A stretch of 6,688 nucleotides of DNA from Methanosarcina sp. (GTDB lineage Archaea > Halobacteriota > Methanosarcinia > Methanosarcinales > Methanosarcinaceae): positions 1-6,688 of the forward strand of contig JAMXLQ010000166.1 of NCBI GenBank assembly GCA_024280975.1, written 5' to 3'. Shown in pieces: positions 1-5,607 of this stretch. Under the pieces are notes generated by a model. The model made no database searches. It was not told the DNA's origin and saw only the letters and a program-made list of their open reading frames with translations. The position numbers were made by a program, and so were the translations under genes. Every line of letters begins with the position of its first letter. Positions within the stretch are counted from its first letter, which is position 1.

Positions 1-552
1 TTTTTTTCCCGCGATAAGGCTGACGCTTAGGTGTATTCCTTCGATATACTCGCTTGCAATGAGTCCTTCCTCATTCTCAAAATCCGTAACCAGGTGTGTT
101 GCCTCTGCTCCGCAGCCGAATCTAGGCTTTGTGACATACTTTTTGCCTTCTTCAGCTTTTTTTACGATCTCAGGAACCTTAATCCCGGCTTTTTTCAGAA
201 TTTCCGTACAGAGGAGCTTATCTGCACAGCAGGCTGCTGACTGAGGCGAACATCCCAGGTTTACAGTATTTTCCTCAAGAAGTTTATTCAGCTCAGGAAG
301 CATGGAATCAGGGGCAATAACCAGCCCTGCATCACAGGCCTTTGCTTTTCTTTCAATTACCTGTCTGAAATTTTCGGCTGTAGACTCGATGCGCGTGCCT
401 GCACAGATTTTTGTACCTGCTGACGGGTAGTATACTTCATGTCCAAGACGAACAAAGCTTTCTGCGAGGGTTTTTAGCATAGCTGCCCCCTCTGGGATAA
501 GGAATTGTTCAATATCCGTACCAACAGCAAATTCTGCAATCAGGATTTTCAT
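1..552 (-). CDS. mfnD: ATP-grasp ligase, probably tyramine-L-glutamate ligase MfnD (C-terminus cut by window edge)
   Basis: An open frame of 184 codons runs from the ATG at 552 to the left edge without a stop, so the C-terminal part is missing. The N-terminus (MKILIAEFAVG) leads into an EGAAMLKTLAESF-GHEV segment at residues 21-39. This layout matches my recollection of the COG1821 ATP-grasp family, to which MfnD belongs. ATP-grasp features are visible: a DKLLCTEILKKAGIKVPE stretch (residues 111-128), a KPRFGCG nucleotide-loop motif (142-148), and SEYIEGIHLSVSL (167-179), where the family closes over ATP. MfnD joins glutamate to tyramine with ATP in methanofuran synthesis, in the cytoplasm. 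The start is supported by a TATA-like element about 25 bp upstream, which implies a very short leader or none. The gene is divergent from the membrane-protein gene at 810. The ATP-grasp call is firm. The MfnD assignment rests on remembered family resemblance; another ATP-grasp amide ligase is the alternative. Confidence 0.7.
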   Translation of the reverse strand, partial: MKILIAEFAVGTDIEQFLIPEGAAMLKTLAESFVRLGHEVYYPSAGTKICAGTRIESTAENFRQVIERKAKACDAGLVIAPDSMLPELNKLLEENTVNLGCSPQSAACCADKLLCTEILKKAGIKVPEIVKKAEEGKKYVTKPRFGCGAEATHLVTDFENEEGLIASEYIEGIHLSVSLIAGKK

Positions 553-572
553 TGGAAAGGAAAAACCCAGTC

Positions 573-582
573 ATTTATATAT
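573..582 (-). promoter_or_regulatory. TATA box of the ATP-grasp gene
   Basis: Read on the minus strand this is ATATATAAAT, a good archaeal TATA box. It is centred about 25 bp upstream of the ATG at 552. Transcription would start at or next to the initiation codon, consistent with the lack of a clear Shine-Dalgarno sequence and a leaderless or near-leaderless message. The ATG at 574 lies in another frame. Confidence 0.55.
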
Positions 583-594
583 TACTTTTTGTTC

Positions 595-617
595 CAAGCC
601 TTTTTAAAAAAGGCTTG
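595..617. repeat. Perfect 11-bp inverted repeat with 1-nt centre
   Basis: CAAGCCTTTTT at 595-605 and AAAAAGGCTTG at 607-617 are exact reverse complements separated by a single A. It lies just upstream of the ATP-grasp promoter in the divergent intergenic region. From memory, similar sequences recur between genes in Methanosarcina genomes, so this may be a dispersed intergenic repeat rather than a local operator. I could not search to confirm that. Confidence 0.75.
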
Positions 618-622
618 AGCGC

Positions 623-643
623 AACCTTTCCGGGGGAAAGCTT
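623..643. repeat. Imperfect inverted repeat
   Basis: AACCTTTCC (623-631) and GGAAAGCTT (635-643) pair with one mismatch around a GGG spacer. It follows the perfect inverted repeat after 5 nt, and the two together look like one structured dispersed unit. It has no coding potential. Confidence 0.5.
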
Positions 644-682
644 GACCAAAGGCCCTAGCGACGGCGTGATCAACCGGCGCAA

Positions 683-738
683 CGGTTGCGGCACAGCGGT
701 TGCAGCACAATGGTTGTGGATCAACGGTTGAGGGCACA
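683..738. repeat. Four-unit 14-bp tandem repeat (CGGTTG-type)
   Basis: The word GGTTG recurs at 684, 698, 712 and 726, exactly 14 bp apart each time. The units begin at 683, 697, 711 and 725, and the common form is CGGTTGCGGCACAG with drift. Two 9-bp odd palindromes, CAACGGTTG at 680-688 and 722-730, mark the ends and are three periods apart. A further degenerate unit or inverted copy (CAACCG at 671-676) precedes the array. It sits between two divergent promoters, about 17 bp upstream of the TATA box for the gene at 810. Confidence 0.75.
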
Positions 739-754
739 ATTCAATATGTAAAAG

Positions 755-764
755 TTTATATAAA
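755..764 (+). promoter_or_regulatory. TATA box of the membrane-protein gene
   Basis: TTTATATAAA preceded by an A-rich stretch (AAAAG, BRE-like) predicts a transcript start near 785-790, giving a leader of about 20-25 nt before the GTG at 810. A second TATA-like sequence, AGTTTATACC at 771-780, would give a nearly leaderless transcript. Confidence 0.5.
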
Positions 765-809
765 TTACATAGTTTATACCTTCAAAGTTAAACATCGAAA
801 AACATAAAG

Positions 810-1253
810 GTGCCTGGTACTATTAACAGCAGAAACCCTAATTCTCAGTCGCTCTCTGAAAACCCGTTTGTGAAAACCCTTTCTATTGCAGTTTTCATGG
901 GTATATTCCTGGTTGATATGGGGCTCGGGCTCTTTGAGATTTTTTCCACAAAAGAAAGTCCATTGCCCTCCGCAGTCGTACTCTTGATCTTTGCGGTGAT
1001 GTTTATTGCAGGCATTGTTTTTTACGAAAGGAGTGGGCTGGACACTCTAAGCTCTCTTATAGGAGGAGCTTTTGCAGGTTTTGTTTTTTCCTTTGTATTT
1101 GTGTCGCTTGTAGGAGGCGTGCAGTTTGCACTGGGAGGAGGAATCTCATCCATCGGGTGGGATCAGGTAATTTCAGCAGTCGCGGCTTCCATGATTGCAA
1201 GCGTTGTAATATTGAAAACACTCTCTTATAAACTTCAAAATCAGTTTTACTGA
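810..1253 (+). CDS. Small four-helix integral membrane protein, unknown function
   Basis: This gene encodes 147 aa from a GTG start. An in-frame TAA at 789-791 leaves little room for an earlier start, and no strong Shine-Dalgarno sequence is visible. After a polar N-terminus of about 20 residues there are four likely membrane helices: roughly 22-46, 53-72, 80-107 (glycine- and phenylalanine-rich) and 118-137. The C-terminus is short and basic (KLQNQFY). I do not recognise a family or catalytic motif. It precedes grpE in the same orientation but is separated from it by a terminator-like hairpin and a separate TATA box, so co-transcription is doubtful. From memory, the published Methanosarcina mazei chaperone locus has a reading frame called orf16 before grpE. 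A 147-residue protein is near 16 kDa and could be its counterpart, which is an inference only. A role in heat shock is not shown by the sequence. Confidence 0.8.
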   Translation: MPGTINSRNPNSQSLSENPFVKTLSIAVFMGIFLVDMGLGLFEIFSTKESPLPSAVVLLIFAVMFIAGIVFYERSGLDTLSSLIGGAFAGFVFSFVFVSLVGGVQFALGGGISSIGWDQVISAVAASMIASVVILKTLSYKLQNQFY

Positions 1254-1276
1254 TTTTCTTTTTTCTTTTCTTTTTT
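1237..1276 (+). terminator. Hairpin plus T-rich terminator after the membrane-protein gene
   Basis: AAAATCAG (1237-1244) and CTGATTTT (1250-1257) form a perfect 8-bp stem with a 5-nt loop spanning the stop codon. A T-rich stretch continues to 1276, with several T4-T6 runs broken by C. Archaeal RNA polymerase terminates at such oligo-T tracts, so this probably separates the membrane-protein gene from grpE. Confidence 0.6.
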
Positions 1277-1303
1277 GGATGCCATATTTTTTCGAATACC
1301 AAA

Positions 1304-1314
1304 AAATATTTATA
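1304..1314 (+). promoter_or_regulatory. TATA box of grpE
   Basis: The core ATATTTATA (1306-1314) follows an A-rich BRE-like segment. A transcript start near 1335-1342 is expected, giving a leader of about 40 nt to the ATG at 1380. A weak GGGGA at 1368-1372 is the only Shine-Dalgarno candidate. Confidence 0.5.
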
Positions 1315-1379
1315 GAATTACAAACAATCACAGATCAGGACGAGCGAAACCGTTACAATTACTTGATGGGGATCGACTA

Positions 1380-2009
1380 ATGAAAATATTCAATAAAGAC
1401 GAAAATACAGATTATAAAGAAGATACCCAGACTGGGGCTGAAAATTCTGAAGTCCAGAATTCTGGTTCTTCAACTGAAGAAGCTAATGAAGCACGGGGTA
1501 ATCCCGAAGAGGTTTCTGCCAGTTCGGAAGCTGAGAAAAACCCTGAAGCCTTGTGCCAGGAAGAGAACCAGATTCTCAAGGACCAGCTTTTCCGGCTTGC
1601 AGCAGACTTTGACAATTTCAGAAAACGGACCGCCCGCCAGATGGAGGAGAATCGGAAAGCTGTGCTTGAGCAGGTACTTCTTGACTTCCTTGAAGTAACG
1701 GACAATTTTGATCGCGCCGTTAAATCTGCAAAGACGGCAGAGGATATGAACTCGATCGTCAACGGAATAGAACAGCTTTCAAGGCAGTTTTTCTCAATCC
1801 TCGAAAAGTACGGACTTGAGAAGATCAAGAGTGAGAAAGCCAGTGAATTTGACCCTCACAAGCACGAGGCCATCCAACACGTTGAGACCTCTGAAGTTCC
1901 GGACAATACAATATTGGAAGTCTACAAGCCCGGATATGCTCTTAATTCGAAAGTTATCAGACCTGCTATGGTTTCAGTAGCCAGAAATCCTAATGAAACA
2001 GAGAAATAA
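1380..2009 (+). CDS. grpE: GrpE nucleotide exchange factor
   Basis: GrpE is the cytoplasmic cochaperone that opens the DnaK nucleotide cleft and swaps ADP for ATP. The gene encodes 209 aa, within the usual length range. The first 55 or so residues are acidic and low-complexity, as in most GrpE proteins. A long coiled-coil region follows (about 58-115), containing LAADFDNFRKR (73-83). The C-terminal beta domain carries the family signature: FDPHKHEAIQHVET (157-170), then PDNTILEVYKPGYAL (174-188) and SKVIRPAMVSVA (190-201). The frame is open upstream to an ATG at 1275, but that would place the TATA box inside the coding region and add 35 atypical residues. I therefore chose the ATG at 1380. 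It lies upstream of dnaK with its own promoter. Confidence 0.96.
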   Translation: MKIFNKDENTDYKEDTQTGAENSEVQNSGSSTEEANEARGNPEEVSASSEAEKNPEALCQEENQILKDQLFRLAADFDNFRKRTARQMEENRKAVLEQVLLDFLEVTDNFDRAVKSAKTAEDMNSIVNGIEQLSRQFFSILEKYGLEKIKSEKASEFDPHKHEAIQHVETSEVPDNTILEVYKPGYALNSKVIRPAMVSVARNPNETEK

Positions 2010-2174
2010 AGGAGATGAAAATTCGAAGAGATTTAGTAAGTTTGCGTTAAGGATACTTTGCCGAAAAAAGAGCAGTCTTATTAAGTCTTTATTTCGAACA
2101 AAATCCAGGTTTACTAACTTAAACTAATGCAAAATTCTACTATACTATAAAATGAAGAAATAAGTTAAAAACGT

Positions 2175-2201
2175 GTACTCAGTTATAACGTAACTCTGTA
2201 C
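2175..2201. promoter_or_regulatory. Imperfect dyad upstream of the dnaK promoter, candidate operator
   Basis: GTACTCAGTTA (2175-2185) and TAACTCTGTAC (2191-2201) are inverted with 9 of 11 matches around TAACG. The core AGTTA-N5-TAACT is perfect. It ends about 27 bp upstream of the TATA box, where archaeal activators or upstream factors can bind. A regulatory function is inferred from symmetry and position only. Confidence 0.4.
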
Positions 2202-2227
2202 TTAATTAAATAACTTTACCAGATAAC

Positions 2228-2237
2228 TTTATAAATA
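2228..2237 (+). promoter_or_regulatory. TATA box of dnaK
   Basis: TTTATAAATA is a strong archaeal TATA match. The expected transcript start is near 2255-2262, giving a leader of roughly 50 nt. Confidence 0.6.
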
Positions 2238-2297
2238 ATTTAACTTATTGATTTGTCTAAAAACCTAATCAAATGATTTTAACCAGGTAATAATCTA

Positions 2298-2304
2298 GTG
2301 AGGA
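2298..2304 (+). promoter_or_regulatory. Ribosome binding site of dnaK
   Basis: GTGAGGA lies 7 nt before the ATG at 2312. It is the best Shine-Dalgarno sequence in the window and fixes the dnaK start, in line with high expected translation of this chaperone. Confidence 0.65.
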
Positions 2305-2311
2305 TAATAAT

Positions 2312-4162
2312 ATGGCAAAAATACTTGGTATTGACCTTGGTACTACTAACTCATGCATGGCAGTAATGGAAGGCGGGGAAGCTGTCGTGATCCCGAATGC
2401 TGAAGGCGCTAGGACAACCCCGTCAGTAGTTGGCTTTTCCAAGAAAGGAGAGAAACTTGTAGGTCAAGTCGCAAAGAGACAGGCCGTTTCGAATCCTGAA
2501 AATACTGTTTATTCGATTAAAAGACATATGGGAGATGCCAATTACAAGGTAACCCTCCAGGGAAAGCAATATACACCGCAGGAAATTTCAGCTATGATTC
2601 TCCAGAAGCTTAAAACCGATGCGGAAGCTTATCTTGGAGAGACTCTCAAGCAAGCTGTTATCACTGTTCCTGCATATTTCAATGATGCTCAGAGACAGGC
2701 TACAAAGGATGCAGGGGCAATCGCAGGCCTTGATGTCCTGAGAATTATTAATGAGCCGACTGCCGCATCCCTGGCTTACGGGCTTGACAAGGGAGATGTG
2801 GAACAAACTATCCTTGTCTATGACCTGGGAGGCGGAACTTTTGATGTATCTATTCTCGAACTTGGAGGCGGAGTCTTTGAGGTTAAATCCACAAGTGGTG
2901 ACACTCGCCTTGGAGGAGATGACTTCGACCAGCGTATAGTCAACCACTTACTTGCCGAGTTCAGGAAAACTGAAGGAATTGATCTTTCCAAAGACAGGGC
3001 TGTACTCCAGCGCTTAACCGATGCTGCGGAAAAAGCCAAGATTGAGCTATCCGGAGTTGCAAGTACAAATATCAACCTTCCATTCCTTACAGTTGGTCCA
3101 GATGGAGAACCAAAGCACCTTGATATTGACTTGACCAGAGCTCAGTTCCAGAAGATGACTGAGGACCTCCTTGAGAAGACCCTCGTATCCATGCGCCAGG
3201 CTCTTAGCGATGCAAAACTTACGCCAAGCGATCTCGATAAAGTAATTCTGGTCGGAGGCGCTACAAGGATGCCTGCAGTAGTCGAGCTTGTTGAGAACTT
3301 TACGGGCAAGAAGCCTTATAAGAACATCAACCCTGATGAAGCAGTCGCAATTGGTGCAGCCATCCAGGCCGGTGTGCTCGGTGGCGAAGTCAAGGACGTT
3401 CTGCTGCTTGATGTTACTCCTTTAACTCTCGGAATCGAAACGCTCGGTGGCATAGCAACCCCGCTAATCCAGAGAAATACGACAATTCCAACTAAGAAAA
3501 GCCAGGTTTTCTCAACCGCAGCTGATAACCAGCCGTCTGTAGAGATTCATGTTCTTCAGGGAGAAAGGGGAATTGCTTCCGAAAACAAGACTCTTGGCCG
3601 TTTTACTCTGGATGGCATCCCTCCAGCTCCAAGAGGCATCCCGCAGATTGAAGTTACCTTTGATATCGACGCAAACGGGATCCTGCATGTAGGTGCAAAA
3701 GACCTCGGAACCGGCAAGGAACAGTCCATATCCATCCAGAAGCCGGGCGGACTTTCAGATGCCGAAATCGAGCGCATGGTCAAAGATGCAGAAATGCATG
3801 CCGAAGAAGACAGAAAGCGCAAAGAAGATGTCGAGATAAGGAACAACGCCGAAGCCTTGATTAATGCTGCGGAAAAGACTTTGAAGGAAGCTGGAGATAT
3901 GGCTACCGAAGACCAGAAGTCAAAGGTAAATGCTGCAATCGAAGACCTTAAGAAAGCTCTTGAAGGTAAGGACAGCGAAGCCATTAAGTCAAAAACCGAA
4001 GCTCTTCAGGAAGCCGTATACCCGATCTCCACTGCAATGTACCAGAAAGCCCAGCAGGCTCAGCAGGCTGCAGGTGGAGCAGGAAGCACTGATGCAAAAG
4101 GTCCTGATGAGACGGTTGTTGACGCCGATTATGAGGTAGTTGACGACGAAAAGCGTAAATAA
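2312..4162 (+). CDS. dnaK: DnaK / Hsp70 molecular chaperone
   Basis: DnaK is the cytoplasmic ATP-driven chaperone that holds hydrophobic peptide segments. The gene encodes 616 aa, full length. The nucleotide-binding domain covers about 1-360, with phosphate loop GIDLGTTNS (6-14), phosphate loop 2 LVYDLGGGTFDV (168-179, containing the equivalent of the catalytic-site Thr at 176) and adenosine motif VILVGGATRMPAV (311-323). The conserved interdomain linker DVLLLDVTPLTLG spans 362-374. The substrate-binding beta domain follows (to about 480), then the helical lid. The tail is Gln/Ala/Gly-rich and ends in an acidic DADYEVVDDE segment like that of bacterial DnaK. After residue 71 it lacks the insert of about 24 residues found in E. 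coli DnaK, so it resembles the Gram-positive and archaeal form. It lies between grpE and dnaJ, with its own TATA box and ribosome site. Identification is certain; bacterial origin by gene transfer is established knowledge for archaeal Hsp70. Confidence 0.99.
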   Translation: MAKILGIDLGTTNSCMAVMEGGEAVVIPNAEGARTTPSVVGFSKKGEKLVGQVAKRQAVSNPENTVYSIKRHMGDANYKVTLQGKQYTPQEISAMILQKLKTDAEAYLGETLKQAVITVPAYFNDAQRQATKDAGAIAGLDVLRIINEPTAASLAYGLDKGDVEQTILVYDLGGGTFDVSILELGGGVFEVKSTSGDTRLGGDDFDQRIVNHLLAEFRKTEGIDLSKDRAVLQRLTDAAEKAKIELSGVASTNINLPFLTVGPDGEPKHLDIDLTRAQFQKMTEDLLEKTLVSMRQALSDAKLTPSDLDKVILVGGATRMPAVVELVENFTGKKPYKNINPDEAVAIGAAIQAGVLGGEVKDVLLLDVTPLTLGIETLGGIATPLIQRNTTIPTKKSQVFSTAADNQPSVEIHVLQGERGIASENKTLGRFTLDGIPPAPRGIPQIEVTFDIDANGILHVGAKDLGTGKEQSISIQKPGGLSDAEIERMVKDAEMHAEEDRKRKEDVEIRNNAEALINAAEKTLKEAGDMATEDQKSKVNAAIEDLKKALEGKDSEAIKSKTEALQEAVYPISTAMYQKAQQAQQAAGGAGSTDAKGPDETVVDADYEVVDDEKRK

Positions 4163-4183
4163 ACAAAAACCAAGTAATAAAAC

Positions 4184-4247
4184 AGGCCTGGAGATTCTCA
4201 GGCCTTCCGGGAAACCTGCTTGCAGGCTCCGGAGCTTTATCTTTTTT
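4184..4247 (+). terminator. Two hairpins and a T6 run between dnaK and dnaJ
   Basis: AGGCCTG (4184-4190) pairs exactly with CAGGCCT (4199-4205) around an 8-nt loop. Next, TCCGG (4206-4210) and CCGGA (4229-4233) enclose CCTGC-TT-GCAGG (4215-4226). A T-rich stretch ending in T6 (4242-4247) follows. This looks like a terminator or attenuator lowering dnaJ relative to dnaK. The T6 followed by AAAA could also serve as a weak TATA-like element for dnaJ. Confidence 0.55.
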
Positions 4248-4255
4248 AAAATGAC

Positions 4256-4260
4256 AGGGA
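4256..4260 (+). promoter_or_regulatory. Ribosome binding site of dnaJ
   Basis: AGGGA lies 6 nt before the ATG at 4267. It is a moderate Shine-Dalgarno match that supports this start over later ones, and the J domain begins immediately after. Confidence 0.5.
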
Positions 4261-4266
4261 ATCCTG

Positions 4267-5433
4267 ATGGCCACAACACGTGATTATTACGAAATTCTTG
4301 GATTATCCAAAGATGCCTCACCCGAGGAAATAAAGAAAACGTATCGAAAACTTGCGTTAAAGTATCATCCTGACAGGAATAAGGAAGTAGGGGCTGAGGA
4401 AAAGTTTAAAGAAATCTCTGAGGCTTATGCCGTCCTTTCAGATGATGAGAAACGCGCCCAGTACGATCGCTTCGGACATGCCGGAATAAACGGACAGTAC
4501 AGCGCAGAAGATATCTTCCGGGGTGCAGATTTCGGCGGCTTTGGGGATATATTCGAGATGTTTTTCGGCGGGGGAAGCAGACGAGGTCCTATGGGGCCGA
4601 GAAGAGGATCTGATCTCCAGTATGACCTTTATATTACCTTCGAGGAAGCAGCCTTTGGAGTTCGTAAAGATATTGACATTCCGAGAACGGAAAGGTGTTC
4701 AAACTGCTCCGGAACGGGAGCCAAACCGGGAACAAGCCCAAAGCGCTGTCCCACATGTGGCGGTACAGGGCAAATCCACACCACTCGCTCCGGACTGGGT
4801 ATGCAATTTGTAAGCACCACTACCTGCACCACCTGTCATGGCAGGGGTCAAATTATTGAGTCTCCCTGTCCAGTCTGCAGCGGCACAGGCAGAGTCCGGA
4901 ACACGAGAAAGATTACAGTAAATGTGCCCGCTGGAGCTGACTCAGGTATGAGCCTGAGACTCAGTGGAGAAGGAGATTCAGGAGAGCCTGGGGCTCCGTC
5001 TGGAGATCTCTATGTCGTACTTCATGTAAAGGAACACCCCTTTTTTAAGAGGGTCGATTACGACGTAATTACTGAGCTTCCCATTTCTTTTGCTCAGGCT
5101 GCGCTTGGGACGGATGTAATGGTCGATACTCTCCATGGAAAAGTCAAGATGAATATCCCTGCAGGAACCCAGACCCATTCCGTATTCAGACTTAAAGATA
5201 AGGGAATTCAGTACCTGCATGGGAATAGAAAAGGCGATCAGCTCGTCAGGGTTATAATCAACACTCCAACAAAACTTACTCACGAACAAAAAGAGCTTCT
5301 CCGTCAGTTTGAAGACCTGAGCAGTGGTAAAAATCCTGAAGGAAATCAAAACGGCAAGGACGAGAGATCTACGGAGAAACCCAAGAAAAACAAAGGATTT
5401 TTTGAGAAAGTAAAGGATGCCTTTGAGGGTTAA
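4267..5433 (+). CDS. dnaJ: DnaJ / Hsp40 cochaperone, type I
   Basis: DnaJ binds unfolded proteins, passes them to DnaK and stimulates DnaK ATP hydrolysis. The gene encodes 388 aa with every part of a class I DnaJ. The J domain (about 5-70) carries the essential HPD at 34-36 and ends in QYDRFGHAG. A Gly/Phe-rich linker follows (about 72-113). All four zinc motifs of the form CxxCxGxG are intact, at C144/C147, C161/C164, C187/C190 and C201/C204. The C-terminal substrate-binding domains run from about 212 to 345, and a charged tail ends in FFEKVKDAFEG, a typical bacterial-style ending. It lies 104 bp after dnaK behind a hairpin and T-run, so it may have its own promoter or be partly attenuated. 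No frameshift or missing key residue is seen. The DNA immediately downstream has been remodelled by insertion sequences. Confidence 0.99.
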   Translation: MATTRDYYEILGLSKDASPEEIKKTYRKLALKYHPDRNKEVGAEEKFKEISEAYAVLSDDEKRAQYDRFGHAGINGQYSAEDIFRGADFGGFGDIFEMFFGGGSRRGPMGPRRGSDLQYDLYITFEEAAFGVRKDIDIPRTERCSNCSGTGAKPGTSPKRCPTCGGTGQIHTTRSGLGMQFVSTTTCTTCHGRGQIIESPCPVCSGTGRVRNTRKITVNVPAGADSGMSLRLSGEGDSGEPGAPSGDLYVVLHVKEHPFFKRVDYDVITELPISFAQAALGTDVMVDTLHGKVKMNIPAGTQTHSVFRLKDKGIQYLHGNRKGDQLVRVIINTPTKLTHEQKELLRQFEDLSSGKNPEGNQNGKDERSTEKPKKNKGFFEKVKDAFEG

Positions 5434-5462
5434 AAGCAGCTTTTAGTTGCATTTTAAGCTTC

Positions 5463-5479
5463 GAGACTGTCTTAAAATT
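5463..5479 (+). repeat. Solitary IS end similar to the left end of the IS5-family element
   Basis: GAGACTGTCTTAAAATT matches 16 of 17 bases of the IS left end at 5574-5590 and lies in the same orientation. No transposase coding is readable in the roughly 95 bp between it and the intact element. It looks like the remnant end of an older related IS or of a short non-autonomous derivative that the present element landed in or beside. Confidence 0.65.
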
Positions 5480-5592
5480 TAATTGATCCTCTAATTTGGA
5501 TAAAATTTATTTATTTTATAGTTAATATATCCAATTGTATAATAAACTGTTTGGATTTTAGGACATCTCCTTAGAGGCTGTCTTAAAATTAC

Positions 5593-5600
5593 TTTTTTTT
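5593..5600 (+). terminator. T8 run inside the IS left end
   Basis: Eight consecutive T on the plus strand lie about 160 bp after the dnaJ stop. Archaeal RNA polymerase releases at such tracts, so the inserted element may now end any dnaJ transcript that reads this far. Its position between the inverted repeat and the transposase stop is also suitable for blocking antisense reading into the transposase. Confidence 0.4.
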
Positions 5601-5607
5601 CATTTAC

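Larger units (their letters stand above)
2010..2311. other. AT-rich grpE-dnaK intergenic region
   Basis: These 302 bp hold no convincing gene. The visible features are a distant 7-bp inverted pair (TTAGTAA at 2033-2039, TTACTAA at 2111-2117), an imperfect dyad at 2175-2201, a TATA box at 2228-2237, a small AATCA/TGATT dyad at 2267-2278 in the leader, and the dnaK ribosome site. No clear T-run terminator for grpE is visible, so some readthrough into dnaK is possible. The length suggests that dnaK is controlled independently. Confidence 0.6.

Noticed and set aside
31..244. Overlapping plus-strand open frames of 61-69 codons
   Set aside because: They lie antisense to the ATP-grasp gene, show no family features, and the minus-strand frame is continuous with conserved motifs.
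683..738. CRISPR-like array
   Set aside because: The unit is 14 bp with no spacers and no cas genes. It is a simple tandem repeat.
1275..1379. N-terminal extension of GrpE from an upstream ATG
   Set aside because: It would put the TATA box within the gene and adds 35 residues unlike GrpE. The ATG at 1380 gives a normal length.
2015..2050. 11-codon ORF preceded by AAAGGAG directly after grpE
   Set aside because: The GGAG is only 1 nt from the ATG, which is too close, and the peptide has no recognisable features.
2175..2201. HSR1 operator (CTAAC-N5-GTTAG)
   Set aside because: The half-sites here are arranged the other way round (AGTTA-N5-TAACT), so the known motif is not present.
2588..4321. 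Several antisense frames opposite dnaK and the dnaK-dnaJ spacer
   Set aside because: They are shadows of strongly biased coding sequence, with no starts, motifs or ribosome sites.
5434..5462. Hairpin terminator immediately after dnaJ
   Set aside because: AGCTTTTAG and TTTTAAGCT pair poorly and no T-run follows, so I do not call it.
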